Of a DNA stretch of 38,749 nucleotides, positions 7,820 through 15,728 are shown in pieces. The notes beneath the pieces are model-generated. The model ran no database searches. It saw only the letters and a list, made by a program, of their open reading frames with translations, and was not told the DNA's origin. A program made the translations under genes and the position numbers. The DNA comes from Elusimicrobiaceae bacterium (GTDB taxonomy: Bacteria > Elusimicrobiota > Elusimicrobia > Elusimicrobiales > Elusimicrobiaceae), in the NCBI GenBank assembly GCA_017475405.1, contig JAFVFN010000001.1:1-38749 (forward strand). Reading direction: 5' to 3'. The number at the start of each line of letters is the position of its first letter. Position 1 is the stretch's first letter.

Positions 7820-9003
7820 AAATTAATTTCCCGGTTATATTGTTCTATTAATACGTGGATTTGCTCCATTGGTACCTGTAAACCTAAAGACCAGGCGGCT
7901 TCATGCAGTAAATTCTCCAGCAAAGTAGGAAGATCTCCCTGTAAATCAGTCAAAAACCAGTTACGCTCCAGATGCAGATAATCCTCCAAAACAGTGGCCT
8001 GTTTGGCGTGTAAGAGTGCACGTTTACCGCGCGCATTGGAAAGCTTAAATTTAAATTGTAAGGGACCTCCAAATGAAATTTTTTCTAAAAACTTACGAGC
8101 CGTTCTGAAAAACAAAATGCAGTTTTGACAGATCTTTTCCACATGCAAGGTCTGAGATACATGTCCGTTTACAATTTCATCCTGACTGATGACCTGTTTA
8201 TTCATAACCAGTCCATAGGCATTAAACTCGGTCATTTTATAAATACCGCGCGTATTAGAAATCACTGCCACACCGTCTTGGACGGGTTTAAGCGGATAAT
8301 CCGGATTGGCCATGACGCCGTAAGGGGCGCGTGTCGCGCAGGCCGTTACCAGCGCAGGGATCTGTTTATAATCGGTAAGCGGCTCCTGTGGGTACATCGG
8401 TATACAGGATAGTGTAGAAATACTTTCTCCTGCGGTGGATACGGCACAGGTTTTGAGGTAATTTTCAAAATGGCTTTCTGCCTTATCGTATAAGATATGG
8501 CGCAGACGTTCTGATTTTTGACGGTGATCCAGTAACCAGGGAAGCTTGTCCGGATGTACGATAATTTCCGGGCGGGAAGATTGTCCTGTGCGTACATAGG
8601 CGCGTTTTAGTTTACCTACCAAATGGGGGGTTAAATTGCTTTGCGGGATATCAATAACCACAAACATACGGTCTTTACGTTTATTAAGACAAATATTGAC
8701 GTCTACAAACACAATCGGATCAATATGGGTTTGAATGATATCTTCAATGGAATTGCGTACTTTTTCATGATAGGCAATTCCTAAGAAAGGGGGGGCCGGT
8801 TTGTCATTTTTATCGTCCTGTACGCCGACAATAATCGTGCCGCCCATCGCATTGGCAAACGAAGCAATGGTTTTGGCAAATTTTTCATGGTTTTTAGGCA
8901 ACATATACTTGTAGTCTAACTGTTTGTTTTCAGGGATCCCCCGTTTGCAAAAAGCGACTACATCTTCAAACGTCAGTTCATGGATCGGTTTATTAAAAAG
9001 CAT
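7816..9003 (-). CDS. AlbA_2/Schlafen-type putative DNA-binding protein
   Basis: The 395-residue product has an N-terminal domain (about 10-150) typical of the AlbA_2 (AAA_4, Schlafen-like) family: E-N-K-Q-L-D-Y-K near residue 25, then FAKTIASFANAMGGTIIVGVQDD, a DP.V pair, and the strand FVVIDIPQS followed by P-H-L-V-G-K-L-K-R-A-Y-V-R-T-G. In other members this fold binds nucleic acid. The C-terminal half (about 170-395) is not recognised. AAGGGGG lies just before the ATG. The gene is divergent from the small gene at 9053 and overlaps the downstream pilin by four bases, so a nucleic-acid-binding protein and a pilin are made from one message. A regulatory role toward the pilin is inference. Confidence 0.8.
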   Translation of the reverse strand: MLFNKPIHELTFEDVVAFCKRGIPENKQLDYKYMLPKNHEKFAKTIASFANAMGGTIIVGVQDDKNDKPAPPFLGIAYHEKVRNSIEDIIQTHIDPIVFVDVNICLNKRKDRMFVVIDIPQSNLTPHLVGKLKRAYVRTGQSSRPEIIVHPDKLPWLLDHRQKSERLRHILYDKAESHFENYLKTCAVSTAGESISTLSCIPMYPQEPLTDYKQIPALVTACATRAPYGVMANPDYPLKPVQDGVAVISNTRGIYKMTEFNAYGLVMNKQVISQDEIVNGHVSQTLHVEKICQNCILFFRTARKFLEKISFGGPLQFKFKLSNARGKRALLHAKQATVLEDYLHLERNWFLTDLQGDLPTLLENLLHEAAWSLGLQVPMEQIHVLIEQYNREINL

Positions 9004-9052
9004 AGTGCCCCCTTTTTATTAGTATAATAAATTTTAGAGGAGAAACAAGCCC

Positions 9053-9292
9053 ATGCCTAAAAAAACTATTTATAATTTATCGTTTAATGACGCGTTGCAA
9101 TATGATATTGACGGTTTAACGTATGTTTGGCTGCGCGTTCCCGGCGGTTGGAATCTGACTGTCATCAATGATAAGAGTTTAAGTAACACCTTTGTCCCCC
9201 AAAGTAACGAGTTTAAAGAAACCCTTCGGGAATTGGAAAATAAGGCAACCGATGTGGTAGGCAAACGACTGCTTAAAAGCAAACGTAAATAA
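9053..9292 (+). CDS. Small basic protein of unknown function
   Basis: A 79-residue protein with a GAGGAGAAA ribosome binding site at a good distance from the ATG and a TATAAT at 9022-9027. It begins MPKKTIYNLSFNDALQYDIDGLTYVWLRVPGGWNLTV, which looks like a small beta-rich domain, and ends in a lysine/arginine-rich helix (GKRLLKSKRK). A strong terminator hairpin follows at 9331. No family is recognised. It is cytoplasmic by appearance and is divergently transcribed from the AlbA-like gene, sharing a 49-bp intergenic region. Confidence 0.75.
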   Translation: MPKKTIYNLSFNDALQYDIDGLTYVWLRVPGGWNLTVINDKSLSNTFVPQSNEFKETLRELENKATDVVGKRLLKSKRK

Positions 9293-9330
9293 TCAAATAT
9301 ATTGGTTATCGTATATCTACCCATATAAGA

Positions 9331-9354
9331 ACAAGACTGGTTTGCCAGTCTTGT
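9331..9354. terminator. Bidirectional terminator hairpin
   Basis: ACAAGACTGG and CCAGTCTTGT form a perfect 10-bp stem with loop TTTG between the small plus-strand gene and the 3' end of the minus-strand pilin. Confidence 0.8.
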
Positions 9355-9379
9355 TAGTCGTTGTATAGAATATTTTTTA

Positions 9380-9937
9380 TTACTTGGTATAAAGGAAACT
9401 TGGGTGCTGTGGCCAGAAAGAATCGTAAGGAGTTTGACTGCCTGTTTCTGCTTGACAGATTTGATAGGTTACATCACTGGTTGTGGCTCCCTCTTGTGTA
9501 CGACAATAAATACGGCTACGGTCTGCCGAAAATACCTTGTTATGTGGCAAAAATATTAAATAAGCCAAAGAAGAGTTTCCTAGATTTACTTGACACCAGA
9601 TTTCTCCTCTTTTCTCAATGTCACAAAATCCCCAATCCGTGTAATAATAGCATACCGTGTCAGCTTCTGAACAATAGTGCTTATCTATTTTTGAGGAAAG
9701 ATAATCCAAGGAAATATCTAGTTTATCTAGTTGGGCCGTATATTCTCCGTTAGCCAAGTAGTATACTTCCATAGCCTTCATAAGAGCCGTTCCCATCGTT
9801 TTTGCTTGAACATAGCGGCTTTTTAATACCGCCTTTTGGTACTGTGGAACAGCGACTGCCGCTAAGATACCTATTATCAGTACCACAACCAAAAGTTCTA
9901 TTAGCGTAAAACCCCGCCGGGTATGTCTATATATCAT
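9380..9937 (-). CDS. Type IV pilin-like protein with structured leader
   Basis: The 185-residue precursor has leader MIYRHTRRG and then FTLIELLVVVLIIGILAAVAVPQYQKAVLKSRY. Gly9/Phe10 is the prepilin peptidase site. The segment AMEVYYLANGEYTAQLDKLDISL matches the other pilins. The C-terminal half is unique and has six cysteines (HYCSE, TVCYY, GFCDI, WCQVN, YCRTQ, ICQAE). CAGGAGGA precedes the ATG. Unlike the plus-strand pilins it has no T12 promoter. Instead, a long leader of about 250 nt with strong hairpins and a pseudoknot potential separates the -10 box (10194-10199) from the start codon, pointing to post-transcriptional control. It is divergent from the MgtE-N/CBS gene. Confidence 0.93.
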   Translation of the reverse strand: MIYRHTRRGFTLIELLVVVLIIGILAAVAVPQYQKAVLKSRYVQAKTMGTALMKAMEVYYLANGEYTAQLDKLDISLDYLSSKIDKHYCSEADTVCYYYTDWGFCDIEKRGEIWCQVNLGNSSLAYLIFLPHNKVFSADRSRIYCRTQEGATTSDVTYQICQAETGSQTPYDSFWPQHPSFLYTK

Positions 9938-10187
9938 TTATTACGTCCTCCTGTTTTTATCACATCAAACTTGGCCGATAAAAAGGCGGCGACCTGTTAA
10001 AAGCAGTTTGAGGTGACCTTTAACAAATAATCGCCGCCTACCTATTCCAAAAGGGAACAGGCAAGACGTATGCGATTATTTGCTGACCTCAAACTCGCGC
10101 CGGAAAATATTATTTTCCATTGCTCGGTGTGGGCTTGCCCCACACTTCAACAAATAATCTTCAAAATATATATACTGCTACTTCTTT
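9938..10187 (-). promoter_or_regulatory. Structured pilin leader with loop-upstream pseudoknot (copy A)
   Basis: In plus-strand coordinates: outer stem 9984-9992 with 10031-10039 (AGGCGGCGA/TCGCCGCCT, 9 bp); inner stem 9995-10001 with 10019-10025 (TGTTAAA/TTTAACA); apical loop segment 10005-10014 perfectly complementary to 10086-10095 (AGTTTGAGGT/ACCTCAAACT). Further hairpins are 10041-10061, 10102-10118 and 10127-10145. The -10 box is TATAAT on the minus strand at 10199-10194. The outer stem ends about 30 nt before the ribosome binding site. The same architecture occurs before the pilins at 22196 and 32737. The family is not recognised. Confidence 0.7.
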
Positions 10188-10231
10188 GTTTTTATTATAG
10201 CATATATAACCCGATAATAACCTATATAGTT

Positions 10232-10261
10232 TTGCCAGGTTTTCCCATATTTTTCTATAAT
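10232..10261 (+). promoter_or_regulatory. Promoter of the MgtE-N/CBS gene (leaderless)
   Basis: TTGCCA, 18-nt spacer, TATAAT, then 6 nt to the ATG at 10268. No Shine-Dalgarno motif is present. This is the clearest leaderless promoter of the window. Confidence 0.75.
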
Positions 10262-10267
10262 AAATGT

Positions 10268-11020
10268 ATGAATAATAACCCGATGCATGCTTTAGCCATT
10301 CTTATGACCGAGAAATTTATTACAGCCGAACCGAAAGCGGCTGCGACAGCATTGGCTTCGTTGGCTACGCATGAGGTTATTTTATTAATTGGCGGCCTCA
10401 AAGCACAGACCTTGGTGGCGGCTCTTAATCCTATGGATCCGCCGAAGGCGGCCGCTGTACTGCGACGTTTACCTTTGAAACAGGCCTGTTATGTATTAGC
10501 TCATTTGGAGGTAACTCAGGCGGCCAAGCTGTGGAAAGAATTTGCCACTCCCTACCAGGAACGTTTAAAAAGCGTATTGGAACCGGCCTTCGTGGAACTG
10601 TTGCAAGAGGCAAGCGGATTTGAACCGGGAAGCGTGGGACATGTCATGCAGACTGATTTTGTGGCAGTACGCACTGAAACCAAGGTGGGCGAACTGATTA
10701 ATCGTCTTAAAAATTTACCGAGAAAGAAATTGCCCTTGATGTGTTTAGTAACTGATAAGAGCGGAGAGCTCAAAGGAATCATCCGAACAGCCGAGTTGGC
10801 TTTTTTTAACCAACAGTCCTTATGCGGATCTGTTATGAGTCAGACCAGATCTGTATTACCGGATATGTCTATGTCAGTCGTAATGCCGGTATTTCAGACA
10901 GAAGAAACGGACATTTTGCCGGTTACCAATCAGGAGCATGTACTACTCGGTATTATAGAAAGAAGTTCTCTTCCTACGCAAACTCCAAAAAAATCTTTTT
11001 GGAAAAAGTTAACTCACTGA
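10268..11020 (+). CDS. Soluble MgtE N-domain/CBS-pair protein
   Basis: The frame is open further upstream, but the ATG at 10268 is chosen because it lies 6 nt after a TATAAT, giving a 250-residue protein. Residues about 5-125 are a helical repeat domain like the MgtE intracellular N domain (LNPMDPPKAAAVLRRLPLKQACYVLAHLE). Residues about 130-235 look like a CBS pair (VGHVMQTDFVAVRTETKVGELINRL...GELKGIIRTAEL...VMSQTRSVLPDMSM). In the Mg2+ channel MgtE these two domains sense magnesium and gate a C-terminal membrane domain. Here the membrane domain is absent and the protein ends KKSFWKKLTH, so it cannot itself be a channel. It may be a regulatory or scaffold protein, as in FliG/MgtE-N-like proteins. 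The assignment to the fold is from sequence pattern only. Confidence 0.8.
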   Translation: MNNNPMHALAILMTEKFITAEPKAAATALASLATHEVILLIGGLKAQTLVAALNPMDPPKAAAVLRRLPLKQACYVLAHLEVTQAAKLWKEFATPYQERLKSVLEPAFVELLQEASGFEPGSVGHVMQTDFVAVRTETKVGELINRLKNLPRKKLPLMCLVTDKSGELKGIIRTAELAFFNQQSLCGSVMSQTRSVLPDMSMSVVMPVFQTEETDILPVTNQEHVLLGIIERSSLPTQTPKKSFWKKLTH

Positions 11021-11061
11021 TATAAGTTTCAAATTATAATTACAATTTGTTATTTATTTGG

Positions 11062-11095
11062 TTCTCGACTTACTTAGGGAGTCGGGAATCTTTTC
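11062..11095 (+). terminator. Terminator-like hairpin
   Basis: TTCTCGACT and AGTCGGGAA pair (one G-T) around a 9-nt loop and are followed by TCTTTTC, between the MgtE-N gene and the next pilin promoter. Confidence 0.65.
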
Positions 11096-11125
11096 AGGCA
11101 ACCTGCCAGTTCTATCGACGATAAC

Positions 11126-11153
11126 TTGACGCGTTTTTTTTTTTTGATATTCT
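11126..11153 (+). promoter_or_regulatory. T12-spacer promoter of pilin 11190
   Basis: TTGACG, CG, 12 T, GA, TATTCT. It is identical over the whole 28-nt core to the promoter at 6688. Confidence 0.85.
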
Positions 11154-11189
11154 CTCTTTATAAGTAAAAAAATATATAAGGAGAGAATT

Positions 11190-11717
11190 ATGATTCAACA
11201 TAAACAAGCGTTTACGCTTATAGAGCTTTTGGTCGTTGTGTTAATAATAGGGATTTTAGCGGCAGTGGCTTTACCGCAATACCAACGGGCTGTACGTAAA
11301 TCAAGAGCAGGACAAATTTTATCGTTAGTACGTTCTTTGGCACTGGCACAAGAACTGTATTATTTGGCAAATAATAAATATGCAGATACATTTGAAGAGT
11401 TGGATGTGCAAATCCCTGGTCCGGAAGTGGAGTGTTCCTCGCAAACCATGTCTTTATGTCATGCTATAGGGGCCTGGGAAGTTGGCATGCAAAAAGGTAT
11501 TTCCGATGAGGAAGCGTATGCTATTGCGGCTCACTTAGAGAATATGAGCTCTATTATTTCTTATTTGGAACATAAAAAAAATAATGTGATACGGCAAAAT
11601 GCTAGTGCAGTAGTTTGTAGCACCTCTATAGAAAATCAAGATGGTAAGGCTCTGTGTATTGGACTTGGTGGAAAGTATATGCAGGACTATGTGGGAGTAA
11701 CTTATTACTCGTTATAG
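11190..11717 (+). CDS. Type IV pilin-like protein
   Basis: The 175-residue precursor starts MIQHKQA, then FTLIELLVVVLIIGILAAVALPQYQRAVRKSR; the residue before the cleavage site is Ala. The shared segment LALAQELYYLANNKYADTFEELDVQIP follows. The C-terminal domain contains four cysteines (VECSS, SLCHA, VVCST, ALCIG) and differs from the other copies. AAGGAGAG is the ribosome binding site and the transcript leader is short (about 30 nt), as for 6751 and 17870. It is a single gene between the MgtE-N/CBS gene and the convergent proS end of the isoprenoid operon, separated by a strong bidirectional terminator. Confidence 0.93.
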   Translation: MIQHKQAFTLIELLVVVLIIGILAAVALPQYQRAVRKSRAGQILSLVRSLALAQELYYLANNKYADTFEELDVQIPGPEVECSSQTMSLCHAIGAWEVGMQKGISDEEAYAIAAHLENMSSIISYLEHKKNNVIRQNASAVVCSTSIENQDGKALCIGLGGKYMQDYVGVTYYSL

Positions 11718-11750
11718 ATAATATTATAAACATCGTGAAAGAAAAAAAAC

Positions 11751-11779
11751 ATCCGGCCTAGAATATATATAGGCCGGAT
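11751..11779. terminator. Bidirectional terminator between pilin and proS
   Basis: ATCCGGCCTA and TAGGCCGGAT form a perfect 10-bp stem with a 9-nt loop between the convergent pilin 11190 and proS. Confidence 0.8.
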
Positions 11780-11799
11780 ACACATTTTAGGGGAGTAAT

Positions 11800-13524
11800 T
11801 TATTTCTTTACAATTTCACTTAGCCTGGCAACTGCTTCAGTTAAGTTCCATCGTACTGCATCTTTTTCTTTGCGGTTTTTGTACTCGCATTGTCCGTCAG
11901 CGACCGTACGACTGCTGATAACCAAGCGGTGCGGCAGTCCGATCAGATCCATGTCTTTAAACTTAATGCCGGGTCTTTCATCGCGATCATCCATGAGCAC
12001 GCTGATACCCTTGGCTTCCAGGGCCTCCATGATTTGATCGGCATACTTTTTGACCTCTTCATTGGAATCATAATCAATGGCCACTAGTGCCACTGTAAAC
12101 GGCGCAAGCGGTTCGGGCCAGATAATACCGTAGTCATCGTGTGATTGTTCGATGGCAGCCGCTACGACGCGGCTAATACCAATCCCGTAGCAGCCCATAA
12201 TCATGGGCTGTGAAGCTTGTTTTTCATTTAAGAAGTTCGCCCCCATGGCGGCCGAATATTTCGTTCCCAGTTTAAATACGTGTCCCGCTTCAATGCCGCG
12301 CGTAAAGTTAAACGGTGCGCCGCATTTGGCACAGCAGTCTCCTGCTCCGGCCATTTTTAAGTCGGCATATACATCTACCTTGATGTCTCTCTGCGGAGTA
12401 ACGTTAATGGTATGTACATCTTTTTCATTGCCGCCGGATACGCCGTTAACAATATTTTTAACGTAATTATCGGCATAAATCATTACGGACGGATTTTTTT
12501 CTTTAAGGCCTTGTGCCCCGGCAAATCCTACAAAGGAGCCAGTTACCTGGGTATATACTTCTTCGGAAGCTTTTTCCAGTTCGTTGCATTTAAGAAGGGC
12601 TTTAAACTTGAACTCATTCAGTTCATGGTCCCCGCGTACCAGGGCTACTACCGGCTTACCGTCGGCCGTAAATACCAGGAGCTTGATGATCTTGTCAGTC
12701 GGTACGTTTAAGAGTTTGGCCACATCTTCTACGGTATAGACCTTGGGGGTGGCTTTATTTTCCAGGGGCTTTAAGTCAGCCGGGTTAATGGAAATCTCGG
12801 CCGGTGCTTTGATTTCAGCTTTCTCCGTATTGGCCGCGTAACCGCAGGAGGGACAATTGGCAATAGCATCTTCGCCGGTGTCGGCCAGTACCATAAATTC
12901 GTGGGAGAAGTTACCGCCAATAGCACCGGTATCGGCTTCCACGGCTTTAAATACGAAACCGCAGCGTGTGAAAATGCGTTGGTAGGTCTCGTACATCTTC
13001 TGGTACCAATCGTTGGCCTGCTTATCGTTTGCCGCAAACGAATACGCATCTTTCATGTAAAATTCGCGCGCACGCATGACCCCGAAACGCGGGCGGATTT
13101 CATCGCGAAATTTCGTGGCAAACTGATACAGACAAAACGGCAGTTGTTTATAAGAAGTCGTATCCTTTTTAACCAAATCGGTCATGACTTCTTCAGCAGT
13201 GGGAGCCATGCAAAATCCGGCTTTTTTACGGTCTTCAAAACGAAGCAGCTCTTTGCCGTAATAGGTCCAACGTCCGCTCTGTTCCCAGAGTTCTTTGGGT
13301 TGCACAATGGGCAGCCACACTTCGGCAGCACCCGCGCGGTCCATTTCTTCGCGCACGATGTTTTCTACTTTTTTAAGTACTTTAAGTCCCAACGGTAACC
13401 ATTCATACAGTCCGCTGGCTACTTTGCGTATCAGACCGGCCCGGATCATGAGTTTTGCCGATAAGGTATCGGCATCTTTGGGGGCCTCTTTTAAGGTGGG
13501 GATATAATATTGTGATAGTTTCAT
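11800..13524 (-). CDS. proS: Prolyl-tRNA synthetase, bacterial type with editing domain
   Basis: A class II synthetase that charges tRNA-Pro. The 574-residue length and order match the bacterial (type 1) form. The catalytic core starts YYIPTLKEAPKDADTLSAKLMIRAGLIRK. Motif 2 is FRDEIRPRFGVMRAREFYMKDAYSF. A YbaK-like insertion (about 225-390, KLLNVPTDKIIKLLVFTADGKPVVALVRGDHELNEFK) would remove mischarged Ala-tRNA-Pro. Motif 3 is MGCYGIGISRVVAAAIEQ, and an anticodon-binding domain ends the protein. It is the last gene of the cdsA-dxr-rseP-ispG-proS operon, starting 3 nt after the ispG stop. This gene order is conserved in many bacteria. Confidence 0.97.
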   Translation of the reverse strand: MKLSQYYIPTLKEAPKDADTLSAKLMIRAGLIRKVASGLYEWLPLGLKVLKKVENIVREEMDRAGAAEVWLPIVQPKELWEQSGRWTYYGKELLRFEDRKKAGFCMAPTAEEVMTDLVKKDTTSYKQLPFCLYQFATKFRDEIRPRFGVMRAREFYMKDAYSFAANDKQANDWYQKMYETYQRIFTRCGFVFKAVEADTGAIGGNFSHEFMVLADTGEDAIANCPSCGYAANTEKAEIKAPAEISINPADLKPLENKATPKVYTVEDVAKLLNVPTDKIIKLLVFTADGKPVVALVRGDHELNEFKFKALLKCNELEKASEEVYTQVTGSFVGFAGAQGLKEKNPSVMIYADNYVKNIVNGVSGGNEKDVHTINVTPQRDIKVDVYADLKMAGAGDCCAKCGAPFNFTRGIEAGHVFKLGTKYSAAMGANFLNEKQASQPMIMGCYGIGISRVVAAAIEQSHDDYGIIWPEPLAPFTVALVAIDYDSNEEVKKYADQIMEALEAKGISVLMDDRDERPGIKFKDMDLIGLPHRLVISSRTVADGQCEYKNRKEKDAVRWNLTEAVARLSEIVKK

Positions 13525-13527
13525 AGG

Positions 13528-14616
13528 TTAGTTTTCCTTCTTCCAGTTTGTAATTTTATCTATTAAAAATTCTACCCATTGTTCCTGCGGGAGTTTGAAC
13601 ATCGTCTGTCCGTGTTCAAAGTACAGTCCTTCGCCCTTGCCGCCCGCAATGCCAAAATCTGCGTCGCGTGCTTCGCCGGGTCCGTTGACAATGCAGCCCA
13701 TCACGGCAATTTTAAGGCCGGTTGCTTTTTCGCGCAGGGCTCGGTCTGCATAAATCCTTTCTTCCAGGGCGTGTACCGTGCCGGTCACGTCTACCTGCGT
13801 GCGTCCGCAGGTCGGACAGGAAATCAAATTCGGTCCGTACGCGCGAAGTCCCAACGCTTTTAAGATTTCATACGCCGTGCGTACCTGTACCCGCGGATCT
13901 TCCGTGAGCGATACGCGAATGGTGGCTCCGATCCCTTTTTGCAGAAGCGTTCCCAGTGCCACGGCGCTTTTCACGGTACCGCTTAAAAAACTGCCGGCTT
14001 CGGTCAATCCGATATGCAGTGGAATATCACTCTGTTTGGCAAATAACTCATTGGCCAGTACCGTGCGTTGAAAATTATCCGACTTTAACGATACTACTAC
14101 GTTTTTAAAGTTTAATTGTTCTAAAATATTAGCCTGTTCCAAGGCTTCGTTGACCATTACCTCGGCCCATTTTTCATCGGAGAGCTCCATACGTCCCTGT
14201 ACGCTTTTAAGGTATTTCACGCTGCCCGCGTTTACGCCGATGCGCAGGGCAACGCCGTGGTCCAAGGCGTATTTGACAACTTCTTTGGTATTTTCCACAG
14301 CTCCGATGTTACCGGGATTAATGCGTACTTTATCTACGCCCTGCTTGATGGCTTCCAGGGCCAGTTTATAATCAAAGTGGATATCCGCCACAAGGGGGGA
14401 GTGAATGCGTTTTTTAATTTCACCGATCGTTTGAGCGGCCTGCATGTCCGGTACGGCCACGCGGTTGATCTCACAACCGGCCTCTTCCAAGGCATTAATT
14501 TGGGCGGCCGTGGTCTGGGCGTCACGCGTATCGGTATTACACATACTCTGTACGCGCACGGGATGTCCGGTTCCTAACGTAAACGGACCGACTTTAACTT
14601 CTCTACTTTTGTACAT
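13528..14616 (-). CDS. ispG: 4-hydroxy-3-methylbut-2-enyl diphosphate synthase (IspG/GcpE)
   Basis: The iron-sulfur enzyme of the MEP pathway that converts MEcPP to HMBPP. The ATG at 14616 (MYKSREVKVGPFTLG) is preferred over the longer frame from 14658 because AGAGGAAA precedes it and it matches family N-termini. The protein has 362 residues with a TIM-barrel part (VRVQSMCNTDTRD, VADIHFDYKLALEA, DKVRINPGNIG) and the C-terminal [4Fe-4S] module with cysteines in SCPTCGR and GCIVNGPGEA. The start overlaps the end of rseP by 14 nt, and proS follows after 3 nt. With dxr in the same operon, two MEP-pathway steps are co-expressed. Confidence 0.96.
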   Translation of the reverse strand: MYKSREVKVGPFTLGTGHPVRVQSMCNTDTRDAQTTAAQINALEEAGCEINRVAVPDMQAAQTIGEIKKRIHSPLVADIHFDYKLALEAIKQGVDKVRINPGNIGAVENTKEVVKYALDHGVALRIGVNAGSVKYLKSVQGRMELSDEKWAEVMVNEALEQANILEQLNFKNVVVSLKSDNFQRTVLANELFAKQSDIPLHIGLTEAGSFLSGTVKSAVALGTLLQKGIGATIRVSLTEDPRVQVRTAYEILKALGLRAYGPNLISCPTCGRTQVDVTGTVHALEERIYADRALREKATGLKIAVMGCIVNGPGEARDADFGIAGGKGEGLYFEHGQTMFKLPQEQWVEFLIDKITNWKKEN

Positions 14617-15721
14617 GGTTTTCCTCTTGTAAAGTGGTGCTGGCAGCGGTTTGTTCAACGGTCGCTTTGGGTTTGAAGAAAATACGCTTAATATCCGAAT
14701 ACGACGCGTACACTACCAGTAAAATTAAAATATACATCCCCACATTGACCGCCCGGTTGAGTGTTTTTTCCGTAGGAAGCTTGTGGGTAAGTCCTTCCCA
14801 TAAATAGACCAGTGCATAACCGCCGTCTAGTACCGGGATGGGGAATAAATTAAACATACCAACGGCTACAGATAACATGGCAATTAAGAACACAAAATCC
14901 AGTAAATTGCGGTGAGCAGCCTGATGAATAATATTGACGATCCCGATCGGGCCGGCCAGTTCAGGTGCTTTTTTCTTGGCAAAACTTTTACCAATAGATT
15001 CGAGAGAAAACTTCGTCCAATAATAGCATTCATATACCCCGTATCCGATCGCTTGCCACCAGGCGACTTTATAATACGCTGCTTGTACGCCGACTCCGAG
15101 CGTTTTGGGTGCTTTGGGGTTGAAATCGTCGGCTGATACGGTGGCGGACAAGTTTTGACCATCGCGGTTGTAAGTCAGTGTTAAGTCTCCTTCTCTGGAC
15201 TGCAGGGCATCGGTCAGTTCTTTCCACGTGGCAATCGTTTGTTCGTTCACTGCGGTAATGCGGTCCCCTTCCTGCAGGTTTAATTTTTCGGCCGGGTAGT
15301 TCTTGGCCACACTGCCGACTACGGGTGCTAACTTCATAGGATCGGTCTGAGGCATTCCCTGGATAAAAATCAAAACGGCGAAAATCGCGGCTGCCAATAC
15401 ATAATTAAATAAAGCACCGTTAACGACCATAAAGAACTTGGCGTACCACGGTTTGGCGGCAAATTCATACGGTTTAGGCGGTTCGGGAGCGTCCTGCGGA
15501 TGGAACATGGGGCCGGCCGGTTCTACGAACCCGCCAAAAGGGATAGCTCGGATTTGGTAATCCGTATCTCCTTTTTTTGTATGCCACAGGATTTTACCAA
15601 ACCCGAATGAAAACTCATTGACGCGAATGCCGGTTAAACGGCACGCTAAAAAGTGTCCGAACTCGTGGATAATGACAATGGGACTGAGTACAACCAAAAC
15701 AGCAATTACAGATAAAAGCAT
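14603..15721 (-). CDS. rseP: Site-2 intramembrane zinc metalloprotease RseP/RasP
   Basis: The 372-residue M50 family protease cleaves membrane-embedded substrates such as anti-sigma factors and signal-peptide remnants. The first membrane segment carries the zinc motif HEFGH (residues 19-23). After it comes GIRVNEFSFGFGKILW, then IRAIPFGGFVEPAG. A single PDZ domain is seen around residues 135-215 (VVGSVAKNYPAEKLNLQEGDRITAVNEQTI), against two in E. coli RseP. The C-terminal membrane region has the third metal ligand in NLFPIPVLDGG. It lies 7 nt after dxr in the operon and overlaps ispG. Confidence 0.96.
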   Translation of the reverse strand: MLLSVIAVLVVLSPIVIIHEFGHFLACRLTGIRVNEFSFGFGKILWHTKKGDTDYQIRAIPFGGFVEPAGPMFHPQDAPEPPKPYEFAAKPWYAKFFMVVNGALFNYVLAAAIFAVLIFIQGMPQTDPMKLAPVVGSVAKNYPAEKLNLQEGDRITAVNEQTIATWKELTDALQSREGDLTLTYNRDGQNLSATVSADDFNPKAPKTLGVGVQAAYYKVAWWQAIGYGVYECYYWTKFSLESIGKSFAKKKAPELAGPIGIVNIIHQAAHRNLLDFVFLIAMLSVAVGMFNLFPIPVLDGGYALVYLWEGLTHKLPTEKTLNRAVNVGMYILILLVVYASYSDIKRIFFKPKATVEQTAASTTLQEENHVQK

Positions 15722-15728
15722 AACCCTC

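Noticed and set aside
9361..9753. Plus-strand reading frame opposite the pilin at 9380
   Set aside because: It is antisense to a clear pilin gene and has no start signals or recognisable protein features.
9938..10187. Known c-di-GMP riboswitch (GEMM class) before a pilin gene
   Set aside because: The conserved GEMM sequence elements are not seen in any of the three leaders. A motif search would be needed to exclude distant variants.
10070..10267. Longer start for the MgtE-N/CBS protein
   Set aside because: It would run through the divergent pilin promoter and the strong promoter at 10232-10261. The ATG at 10268 fits both.
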